DNA of 62,182 bases, from the NCBI RefSeq assembly GCF_010093535.1, contig NW_022985193.1:1-62182 (forward strand), written 5' to 3'. The notes under the pieces were generated by a model that saw only the letters and a list, made by a program, of their open reading frames with translations, searched no databases and was not told the origin of the DNA. A program made the translations under genes and the position numbers. Below are positions 1-9,554 of this stretch, piece by piece. Every line of letters starts with the position of its first letter. The first letter of the stretch is position 1. The stretch is from Lindgomyces ingoldianus (Eukaryota; Ascomycota; Dothideomycetes; Pleosporales; Lindgomycetaceae).

Positions 1-105
1 GTCAAACGTTCCTCCTGTCTTGACAGTAGGTGCGCATATCTGACAATATGCCTCTGAGTGGATTCATACCGCATTTGGACCTATTGTCTTGCCTGCGCTG
101 TTACA
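1..105 (-). repeat. LTR4 fragment, minus orientation, cut by window start
   Basis: Read on the minus strand this begins TGTAACAG at position 105. It matches the first 60-70 bases of the copy at 4285 (shared run including GGCAAGA-AATAGGT-AAATGC-GTAT) before the two diverge. It keeps many CpG and CpA sites, unlike the DNA to its right. That is what the outer edge of a RIP-damaged element looks like here, so I infer it is the right-hand LTR of an element lying mostly outside the window. Confidence 0.6.
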
Positions 106-3100
106 CTAAGGATACTTAGTTATAGACTTCTTAAATAAGTTAGGTACATAGTAATAAGTCTGCTAGCACACATAAGCAGTTAGCATAAAGGAGTAGTCTG
201 TTTCCTATCTAATACTAGTAGGGTAAGAGTTTTTACTTTTACATAAAAAAGGCTTAATTTTTTTAAAGTAATACCTTAATTAATTCTAAAAAATCTAAAG
301 ACATAACTTAGTTTAGTCTTTTTATAATATTTAGTGTAGCTACTTAAGTTATTGTTTAAGTAATATAGTACTAGGCTAGTTTAGAGTTAATTTAGGGGTG
401 TAGTTAGTGTAGTCTTAGTAAGACTCTTAACTTATTATTAGTTTAAGCTGCTCTTAAATTTTCTACATCTTATTTATAATAAGTAAGAATGTCTGCTCTA
501 GTGTTGTTCTTACTAGAAGTGTACTTAATTTAGAAGTAATACTAAGCTAACTTTTTAGCTTAATAAACCTAATAAGCATTTAGCACCTTTATTATTATAA
601 AGTACTTTAATAAATAATAATTAGTATATACTAAAGTGCTTATTACTATAAATGTAAGCTTAGCCCTTTATTATTTAAACACAGTAATAATTGCAAATAG
701 CTTTTTATTATATATCTTTTAGTTTAGCTCTAAACTAGATAGGACCTTGCTATAAAATAATATAAAGCACTAATTTCTATCTACTTGTTTCTAAAAAAGG
801 ACTTTTACTACTACTTTATTAAAAGCGTTAGTTTTAATTTTAGTTTATAATATAAAGTTAAAATAGTAGAGTATAGGTATACTTAGTAGTGTAGACTTTA
901 GCTTTTTAAAAGCTACATTACACTCTAAAGTCTATATAAAAGGGGTAGTAGAGCTTTAAAGCGCAATAATTAGTTTTACTATATAAATTTTTTTTAGAAT
1001 AAATTGCTAATAAAATCTAGTAAAGCCTAAGAAGAATTTTACACCTGTTATAGTAGTAGGCGCCTACTAGTTGCGTAGCACTTTTACTTTCTTTAGGTTA
1101 ACCTCTAGTCCTTTATTTAAAAGTATATAGCTAAGATACTTTATTTAAGTAATATAAAATTTACTTTTTTTAATCTTTACTTATAATTCTGCTTACTAGA
1201 GCCTTTCTAAAACTTTTTTAACATAAAGAATATAAGTTGCCTTATTTTTAGAGTAGATAAGAATGTTATTAAGATAAGTAATATAAAAATTATTTAGATA
1301 GTTAATTAATACATTATTTATATAGCGCTAGTAAGTTGCTAGACTATTATATAATCTAAAAAGTAAAACTTTACACTTATAGGTTTTATATTATGTCTAA
1401 AAGGTAGTACATTTCTTAGAGCTTAGATCTATTCTAATTTTATTAAAGGCTGTGTAAATATTAAACTTAGTAAAAATTACTGCCTTAGTAAGTTTTAATA
1501 AAAGTTTGTCTATGCATAGTATTAGATACACATCTTTATAAGTAAAAGTGTTAAGTTTGTAGTAATTAACATAGATACATAAGTTGCTATTTAGTTTCTA
1601 TACATAAAAGATAAAAAATATAAAAGAGCTCTAACTTTACTTAATAAAGCTATATTTTAGATTATCTATAATGTATTTCTTTATTGCCTCTAGCTTCTTA
1701 AGGTTCTGTTTGTACAACAGACTGTAACTGTTAAGAAGAGGCTTTATAAGGACAATCTTATAGTTATATAGACAATGTACTAGTAGCTAGTAAGCTGCTG
1801 TGTAGCTAAATACATCTTAGTACTAATAGTATTTAGAGAGTAATTAGAGGTTTACTAATGCTTTAGTTTTATGTTTAGTGTTTAACTATAAAGCTTACTT
1901 ATCTTTAATTAACTACTTAATTTTATAAATAAAAGTTAAAAAGAACTTATTTTTTTTTATATTAAAATAAAAAGTATTTACTAAAATTAGAGTAATAGTA
2001 GCTAAACAGACCTCTTTTAAACCTGTTCTAGACTTTTTAATAAATAGGTAAAAAAACAATTTAAGTGTTTTTAGACTATAAATAATAGGAGATCTATATA
2101 ATTTTAGTAGCCTTAGTAAACCTTTAATGCAGTAGATTATTAGGCTACATAACTACTAAAATTAGTCTTTTTCTTATAGTGTGTTGCGTTGTTTAATATC
2201 TAGCTCTACTTTTTTATTACGCGTAGGCTAGGTTAATTATATAAGTAAAAGTAGTAAAAGTTTATAAGTAGGTAAATATTTGCTAGGCTATATAATCTAA
2301 TTTCTTTTTATATTTAGATAAAGTTTAAAACAACATAACTATTTAATGCTAATAATGTAATTCTAGAAGCTAAGGTTTATAATAATAAAGAGGCAGTTTT
2401 AGATGCTTCTTTTATTAATTTGCATATACAGGCAGATATACTAGTAGATAGAAACTTAGATCTAATTTTAAAAGCTTTTAACTATAACTTTAAATAGTAA
2501 GTGTTAGATAGAGATATAAAAGTATTAAAATAAAAACTTAGCAGTTATTAAGTTAATAAATAGAAAACTATAGGTGCTAGTATTAACTAAAGGATTTAAA
2601 TAGACTCTAATGCTTTTTAAATTTAAAATAGTAAAGACTTAAAAGTGTTTTTCTTTAAATAAGTGTAATAAATTAATGTTTAATAAATTATACTTACTTA
2701 AGCTTAAGATAAAAAGTTTTTTAGGTGTTACTATTTTCTATTTAGAAGGTATCTAAATTAAAATTATTTATGTCTATAAATTCTTCTTTAAAATCTTACT
2801 ACTTTACCTTTATTTCTTATACTCTAGAGATAGAGCAGTTGCTAGTAAAATGTTTTAGTTTTTTATAATTATAATAGTTGCTAGGAGTTGTCTGTCTTTC
2901 TAGGGCAGGTGTCTAGCTAGATTGTCTATAGGTAATTAAAGTAGACTAGAGTACTAATAGAGGTGCAGGTTAGAGTGCACTAGAATAGTATACTGCCTTA
3001 GATGTATTACTAGAAACTTTTTAAAACTAATTTATACTAGGTCTAATAGTAGACTGTTAGGTAAGATTAACAGTTTACTTTAAAATAGCAAGAGTATTTT

Positions 3101-4284
3101 TTCTTTCTATGTTATAAGCTATTAAGTAGGCTACTATAGTCTTAAAAAAGCCCTTTTAAGTGTGTTTAAAACCTAAGTTTAGTACTTTTAAGCTAAGTAG
3201 TATTTTTTTTTATAGGTAGAAAAACTATTTTAACTTTAATATAAACCTTTTAACAGCAGCACTAATAAAGTAAGCTTTAAAAGTAAAAAACACTTTTTTT
3301 TTACTTATCTTTAAAGTCTAAAACGCTTATTGCGCCTCTGTCTTTTTATTACTAGTAATAAAGTATATTTATAAAAGCTTAATTATTTTTTTATGTTTTT
3401 AAACTAAAAGTTATCTAATTTAGCTAGGTATCTAGGCTCTAGGTATTCCTTTATAATACTAGCAGTGTGTCCCTATACTAACGCTATGCGTGCATGCTTA
3501 CTCTAATAGTAATCTAAATTAATATTAAGTCTGTTTATAATAAAGGCTTACTATTATTTAAATGTAAGTTTTTTACTATCTATAAAGTTTTTAATCTTAG
3601 GCGTGTGTTTAGTAAGGTAGCTTTAAAAAAGCTTAAAAGTGCTAAAAAGGTTTCTTACTATTAGTGTAGTAGAGGTAATTTAGGGCATTATTAGAGGTAA
3701 TTTAGTAGTTAGTAGGGGATAATTAGGACTAACAGTTTTTAATTTAGTTAGCTATTTAATTTATACTTTTAATTAAGTAACTTAGTTTTTAAGGGCTATG
3801 CTACTAAAGTTTAACTCTAAATCTAGTAGGTTTTTAGCTTTAAGTCTTATAATAAAAAGTTTAGCTGTTAAAGTTAGTAGTAGTTTAGTTCTAAAAGTAG
3901 GCATCTTACTTTAGCTATAGGTAGAATAGGTTGCAGTCTTTATAATAAAATCTAATAGTAGTTAAAAGTTAGGCATTAGTAGTTATCCTTAATCTTAATA
4001 AGTTATTAGTAGTCTTTAAGTTTCTACCTTAGCGCACTTTTTACAACTTTTCTAAAAGTAATCTTAATTATAAAGAAGAAAAAGTTCTAAACTTAAAAGC
4101 TTTAGTTAATAAAAAGTCTTTAGGATTTTATTTATACTAACTAAATAATTTAATATAATAGTATGTAAAAAATTATAACCTAAACTAAATTAAATATGTT
4201 TTAAAGTTAGACATAGTTAAATAAATAATTAATGTAATATTATTAATAAGGCTGTTACTAGCAACAGCAAGTTTTCTAATATAA
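106..4284 (-). mobile_element. Gypsy-0: strongly decayed Ty3/Gypsy element, minus strand
   Basis: A minus-strand Ty3/Gypsy remnant. Reverse transcriptase and RNase H are clear at about 430-1830. The integrase that should follow at lower coordinates is almost absent, so the 3' end is truncated near 106 against the LTR4 fragment. About 1900-3400 reads on the minus strand as a long, low-complexity frame that would be glutamine/proline-rich before RIP (many CCT/CTA/TAG/TAA codons), which I take as degraded gag/protease. 3400-4284 holds nothing I recognise. No LTR of its own was found at either side. It is the most mutated element of the window and belongs to a different Gypsy lineage from Gypsy-1 and Gypsy-2. 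Confidence 0.7.
430..1830 (-). pseudogene. Gypsy-0 pol: reverse transcriptase and RNase H remnant
   Basis: On the minus strand the RT palm motif appears as YLNNILIYSKN (about 1250-1297; family form YLDDILIYS). It is preceded by a TFKxxTAFNKIRI-like block (about 1430-1500), and the N-terminal LKKLEAIKKYI helix lies near 1680-1760. Downstream is a KYLSYILLNKGLEV-like block (family KYLGFILS-EGI, about 1085-1150). RNase H follows: an IETNA-type start (family TDAS, about 811-839) and an FYSKVLSSLELN-type block (about 720-790). The inter-domain tail with NTRADILT lies near 490-520. Stops interrupt every domain, mostly TAG/TAA at expected Q/W codons. Confidence 0.8.
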
Positions 4285-4574
4285 TGTAACAGTGTAGGCA
4301 AGATAATAGGTCTAAATGCAGTATAAATCTACTTAGAGGCATATAAGAGTGCGTAGGGACTTAGAGACCTAAGAATACTAATAACACCTATAAGCCTTGT
4401 ACGTAGGATATTAGAAAACTACTAAGCTAGCTACAGGGGCAAGGTGTGACTAAATACATAAGGGAATAGGGGTAACTACAGGGGACTAGGTCAAGTCATG
4501 GTTAGGGCTGATACAGGGACCCTTCAGATAGGATCTAAGCAACCTAAGATAGAACAATTTGTAGAATTGTTATA
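4285..4574 (+). repeat. LTR4, complete copy (290 bp)
   Basis: It starts TGTAACAG and ends TTGTTATA (TTGTTACA before C-to-T), so the ends are TG..CA with a short terminal inverted repeat. It sits directly upstream of the Gypsy-1A internal region, yet is unrelated to the LTR at the right end of Gypsy-1A. The flanks (TATAA left, ACTAC right) do not match, so this is not a simple solo LTR with a target duplication. Either an LTR4 insertion plus deletion removed the original 5' LTR, or a recombination joined two elements. Confidence 0.6.
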
Positions 4575-4689
4575 ACTACCTATAAAGTATAGCTACTACT
4601 ACCTTAGACATTAGCATAACAGGCGCTTTAGCTGCTAGCACTAGCTAGACCTCTACAGCAACTAAGGAAGCATAAAATTAGTAAATACT

Positions 4690-5870
4690 ATATCTTTATA
4701 ATAAGCTTAAATAGCTTAAGCAACACCTTTAGTAATAAGCATAATAAGGGCCCTTAAATATCTACTAGCTACAGGCCCTTTAGCTAGAAGTAGCTAACTT
4801 TAAAAACATTACTTAAAAAAAAACTATTATAAAGTCTAAAAAGACTCTACACTTAGCCCCTTTTAAAGCATTTAATAGCTTTGCTAAAGACTTAAAACCT
4901 TTCTTTATAAAATGCTACCTCTACATGTAATACAACAAAGGTGCCTTTAAAATAGATAAAAAAATAATTTTATAAATAAGCTTATACTTAAAAGAATTAC
5001 TTGCTATTTAGTTTTAGCTCTACACTAATAACTAAATAAACTATAAGGTAAATAGTAAACCTTTACTACTAGAAACATAAAAAGTTTTTAGAAACCTTAA
5101 CTTATTTAAAGCAGCCCTTACTATAATTTATAGGCTAGTTAATAAAGAAAAATAAGTAGTTAATAAAATAGACGCTTTCTAATAAAAAGGCAGCTCTGTT
5201 TAATAATACGCAGCCTACTTTAGAGAGCTGCTAGCTATCTGCAGATAGACTAATAAAAAAGCTATAAAATAAATATTCTATAATAAGCTTTTAGACATAA
5301 TTAAAAATAAATTTACTTACACTAAAAAGCTTAAAAGCTTTAAGGATTATATTAAGAAAGCACTTACTTATAATAAAAGACATGCTAAATAATATAAAAA
5401 GAAAAAAGTAAGTGTAACAACTTTAAAACCTAACTAGTTTTAGAAGAAGAAAGAAACTTTATAGTTTAATAGTAAACTTATAGACCTTAGTTACATAAAG
5501 CATATATATAGCTTCTTAAAGAAGAAAAGCAGTTCCTCTAAAAGTATAAGGCTACCTCTAAACAAAAAATAAAAGAAATAGCTTAAAAAAAAGGCATATC
5601 TTAACTATAAAAAAGTAGGCTACTTCTATTAAAAATGCCTAGACTTTAAGTAACTAAAGAATAAAAATAGCAGGTTAACTATAAAAGCTATGTATGTTAA
5701 TAGAGGCTTAACACATAAAGAAATATATAACAAGCTTAATAAATAACTTTGCTAGAGATGTAGAGCTAATTATAAATCCTCTAACTGTCTAGTAGACTAT
5801 TAGAAGGTAAAAGTCTAGAAAAAAGACAGTATCTCTAGGGCTATTAAACAAGCTGTAGTTCTTAAAGGAT
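4690..5870 (+). pseudogene. Gypsy-1A gag remnant with two zinc knuckles
   Basis: The frame shows a retrotransposon gag core (about 4860-5400): LKPFFIKCYLYM-YNKGAF, then SLYLKELLAI-F-LYTNN, matching the usual pattern of a 'YL.G.A..WF.P' capsid block. Two CCHC-type knuckles follow. One is at about 5596-5650 (family CRKVGHF..KC; the first cysteine is now tyrosine, YKKVGYF). The other is at about 5745-5800 (L-C-x-RCRAN-YKSSNC). The gag protein would coat the element RNA. Frequent TAG/TAA at expected W and Q positions make it a pseudogene. Confidence 0.75.
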
Positions 5871-6879
5871 AGTAACACCTAACATAAATAGCTAACTACA
5901 TTAAAAATGTAAAAAAAAAAAAAAAGAAATAATACCTTTTTAAACAAAGCAGACTAGAAATCTTACTAAAGAAACTTAAATAACAGTTTAAATAAAGAAA
6001 CTATTAAAAATGTAAAGAATTCTATAACTATAACCTTTATAAAATAAAACTTTATAAAGTAATTCTTAATAATAACTATAATACTTATAAAGTTATAAAG
6101 AAGATTGCTATAGTCTACTATAACATCTTAAATAAAAAAGAATAATAAAAATTCTTTAAAAAGATTTTAGTAAAAGAAAAGGGCTCTAACTAGCATTTAA
6201 CACCCTTATAAACTCTAGCCCTATTAGAAGAATAACTAGACACGCTACCTCTAGCACTAGCAGTAATAAGAAAAAAGCTAGAGCTATAATAAATTTATAG
6301 ATACTGTATTCCTTGCAGAAGCAGAAGACATAACGCCTACTACTGCAGATATAAGAGTTATCCTCTATAAATAATCTAGATAAAAGAGTATCCCTAATAG
6401 GCCTAGGTACAACCTATTCCTATCCGCACTAATCTAGAATAATGCTTATACACTTAGTACTTTTGCATAAACAAGTACTGCGCGCAGCACTAGCTAACTA
6501 AACATTAAGCTAGCTAGTAGCTAATAGGCGCATAAGAAAGTAAAAAGTTTATAGATACTTTTACAGGACTAGCTATAATATATAAAATGCTAAACTGTTA
6601 ACACTGCAACACAGGTCTACTCTATAAAAAGAAACCTTAGACTAAATGCAAAAACACCTTTAACTGCGCCTTCTACTATTTCTAGTAGAAAGCTAACTAG
6701 TAAAATAATTAGCTCTTATGCTACTATAAAGTAGAAAGCATTAACTGCCTAGTTAACAACTATATAGTAAAAGATTACTAGTAATTTAAAATTATAGCTA
6801 ACTAAGTAAATAAATAAATACATAGCCTTTTAAGCATTAAAGAAGATAACTTTAGTATAAATTATAATAAAGTCTACTA

Positions 6880-7240
6880 CAATATAAAAGTCTTAGTAGC
6901 AGTAAAATAGAGGCTAGGAAGAAGCCTAACAGCTAACTGCACACTTAAATTTTTTAAAGGAATAGTATGTAAAAGCTTTGCACTAATTAACAGTAGATGC
7001 ACGTTTACAGCAATTAACTTTAAATAGGTTAAGGATTATAAGATACTATACTAAATAAAAAAGTAACTCTTTTAGGTATCTTTAGTAGACACATCCTTAA
7101 TTAAATACAGTAGAGGAAAAATCTAACTAGAAACTAAAAAAGTAACTTTAAAAACTAATATAACAACTAACTATATATCTCTAAGCATATTGCTACTTAG
7201 AGGAAAATACTAGATTATATTAGGATATAATTAGCTTTAT
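6880..7240 (+). pseudogene. Gypsy-1A aspartic protease fragment
   Basis: A retropepsin-type block reads ALINSRCTFTAI at about 6978-7013; the family form is ALIDSGCTSTAI, so the catalytic D and following G have become N and R by G-to-A changes. It is followed by SLVDTSLIKYSRGKI and a LRGKYxIILGYN block near 7195-7233. Copia-1A enters a few bases later, so the protease ends at the insertion and RT resumes at 35206. Confidence 0.75.
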
Positions 7241-7520
7241 TGTCTGTACGCAGCAGCAGTGTTGCGGCCTGGATACAAGCAATCGCGCACAAGCAGGATC
7301 ACATATCTATGTTACATAATGCTTGTGCGCAAACCTTTATGCGCAAACATCTAGATATCCCTTTTTTTTTCTGTATAAAGGAAAGATAAGAGTAATAAAA
7401 CTAGAAACATGTTGCTTTTACTTTACCTACCTTATACACTATGCACACTATACACTACTTTTACTTTTACTACTTAAGTGCTTATACTATAAGCAGCTAG
7501 CTATTAGAGCCTATTTAACA
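7241..7520 (+). repeat. Copia-1A 5' LTR
   Basis: 280 bp, TGTCTGTACG at the start and CTATTTAACA at the end. It is the same repeat as at 32466, 34921, 46603 and 53542. It contains a near-palindrome around the CCTCTGTACAGAGG motif (degraded in this copy) and a direct repeat of the GTGCGCRAAC type. It should hold the element promoter and polyadenylation signals, but I see no unambiguous TATA box. Confidence 0.92.
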
Positions 7521-7560
7521 CTAATTAGTAGTTAATTTAATTAACTATAAATTAGTAAGA

Positions 7561-7916
7561 GTAATAACAAAGTACTTATACTTTATAAGGTACTTTATTT
7601 TGTTACTTAGTTTTTAGAAAGAGTAATAATAGAGCACTTACACCTTATAAGGTACTTTATTTAGTTACTTATCTTTTAAAATAGTAGATTAATTCTTTAT
7701 ATTATACAGTAAGCTCTACTACTATATAAAGTAAAAAGAAAATAGTATAAAACATATACTAAAGCTATTAAAGCTGTATAACCTAGCAGCTAGATAATAG
7801 CAGATTAATCTTTTATATTATATAGTAAGCTCTGCTACTATACAAAGTAAGAAGGAGATAATATAAAGTCTAACACTAAAGCTATTAAAGCTGCACAACC
7901 TAGTAGCTAGATAATA
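7561..7916 (+). repeat. Copia-1A leader tandem repeats (2 x 62 bp, 2 x 116 bp)
   Basis: Between the 5' LTR and gag lie two direct copies of a 62-bp unit (7561-7622, 7623-7684) followed by two copies of a 116-bp unit (7685-7800, 7801-7916). The same arrangement occurs in Copia-1B (53146-53261 and 53262-53377 for the 116-bp pair, 53378-53503 for the shorter pair), so the repeats predate both insertions. The leader is where packaging and dimerisation signals normally lie. No coding sense is visible. Confidence 0.85.
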
Positions 7917-8420
7917 GTAGTACCTACATAATTTACTAGAAAAGCAATTAACTATACTATTATAATAAAATTTTACTAGTAACTAACAACTTTATATAAT
8001 AATAAAAAAAATAAAGAATAATTTTTATTATATAAATAACTTATAAAAAATATAAAAATATTAAAAGTAACACTATAAAATAAGACTAGCCTAGAGTACT
8101 AGAATAATAAAATTAATATGTTAAAAGCTCTAATAAGCTTATAAACTTAATTATATATAAGTTATATAATTACTAATTTATATATAATAACTTAAAAAGG
8201 CGCTACTTTTCTAAGTTTATATATAAAAGATTTTAAAAAATAAATACTATAAAACTTCTTAGCACTTAGCTACACATTTAAAAAGAAGCTTATATAAGTA
8301 CTAAAAAATAAAATAATTACACTATAGCTAAGTAATAAAAGTACCTAAGCCTAAAAGCTATATAATATAGCATAAAAAAAAGTAATTGCACTAAAAAAGC
8401 TTTATATATAACTTTTATTA

Positions 8421-9552
8421 ACGTACCTAACGGGTTGGCCGGCCACACAGGTTGGCCGGCCACTTTTGCCAAGCCCCCACTAATACCACCCCATTCTCTC
8501 GCAAAACAGCCCACTTTAGCCCTATATAGAGTAATACAACACAAGATATTATTTAGAGTCTACTTCTGCTACTTACTTACATGTATGTAAGTTATGCCTA
8601 GTCTAATTGCACTGCCTGCATTGCCTTTAACTTAGCTTACCTCCTTTAGCGCGCACCTGCGTCTTTAGCTTCTTCCTATTACTACGCGCTCTAAACTTCT
8701 TTAGAGCAGTTAGACAAGCCCTATCCTTAACTATTAAGGTCTTTTCTGCCTAAATCTGCTTTCTTTTATGCAATTTATGTTGCATAGCAGCCTTATTTAC
8801 TACTTAAAGCTTTATAATCTTATAGCCTACTTTGTTGTGTTAATGCTCTAAATAACTATTGTCTACTCCCTATTACCTTACTATATTGCCTTTAGCTGTC
8901 CTTGTCTCTCTAAAGCTGTAATAACTGCTCTAGTTAATATCTAGCCTATTATAAAGCCTAACTTGTTAAAGTTATACTTGTCTTTATTCTAGATACTGTA
9001 CTTAGCTTTTATGTTAGCTACTAGGCAAAACTAGCCCTAGATAACCTCTAGATCCTTATAAAGCGCTCTCTTATAATTGTACTTATAATTAAACTTTATT
9101 GTAAACTTAGGGCAGTGCTTAACCTACATACTAGTCTAGTTTAAGCTAACCTGGCCTAGATTACGCTCTGCAGGCAAGGAATTAGCTATATTAGCTACAG
9201 CTGTAAGCCTAGGGGGAAATCTGCGCGTAATAAGCTTAAGTATGTACTTAACAACTACTTTCTTCTTAAGCTTAGTTAGATTCCTTAATTTAGGCTAGCA
9301 TTCTGCTTGTAAAGGCTGTCTAGCGCGTTAATTGCTTAGTGTTGTGTGAGAGATATTATAGATAGCTGCAGCGCGTTGTAAGAAGAGTTTTAAGTCTTGT
9401 TTAAGAGCCTAAAGAGCAAGCTATATCTAACGTTCTTTAGAAGATTTAATCTAGTGTTGTTGTTAAGGCATTATGTAGATAGGTAGAGGTTGGTGGGGGC
9501 TTGGCAAAAGTGGCCGGCCAACCCGTGTGGCCGGCCAACCCGTTAGGTACGT
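8421..9552 (-). mobile_element. pogo-1: internally deleted Fot1/pogo-type DNA transposon
   Basis: 1132 bp with inverted ends of about 60 bp starting ACGTACCTAACGGG on each strand, and a TA target duplication (8419-8420 and 9553-9554). The unoccupied site is visible in Copia-1B near 52650, so insertion is certain. Each end holds two direct copies of GGTTGGCCGGCCAC. Base composition is richer in G+C than the host and CpG survives in the ends, suggesting later arrival or weaker RIP. The coding part is shorter than in pogo-2A (1866 bp) because most of the DDE domain is missing. Confidence 0.9.
8560..9472 (-). pseudogene. pogo-1 transposase remnant (HTH, part of DDE, C-terminal zinc knuckle)
   Basis: Read on the minus strand from about 9472. 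The N-terminus carries a psq/CENP-B-type helix-turn-helix block (RAAAIYNISHTTLSN, about 9330-9380). Further on comes KYNFNKLGFIIG (about 8940-8980; family IYNFDETGFMMG), whose catalytic aspartate is mutated to N. The frame then jumps to the lysine/arginine-rich C-terminal tail and a CCHC knuckle, CRQCN-TRHNLHTCK (about 8582-8622). The catalytic centre between them is deleted. The family cuts and pastes at TA dinucleotides; this copy cannot. Confidence 0.78.
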
Positions 9553-9554
9553 TA

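Noticed and set aside
106..120. Similarity of CTAAGGATACT (106) to CTAAGAATACT (59455), as if the two ends of one split host site
   Set aside because: Only about 11 bases in AT-rich DNA and the downstream flanks diverge; chance is likely.
2343..2495. A 50-codon plus-strand stretch (LNANNVILEAKVYNNKEAV-like) opposite the Gypsy-0 gag region
   Set aside because: Short, no cysteine motif like that of the antisense frame in Gypsy-1/2, and the wrong place in the element; the minus strand is also open in part.
7323..7535. A 70-codon frame also open in other Copia-1 LTR copies (46528-46800 on minus)
   Set aside because: The frame is shared because the LTRs are near-identical; it is leucine-rich, lacks a consistent ATG and crosses the LTR edge in different ways.
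8317..8544. A 75-codon minus-strand frame
   Set aside because: It is half Copia-1A and half pogo-1 terminal repeat, so it cannot predate the insertion.
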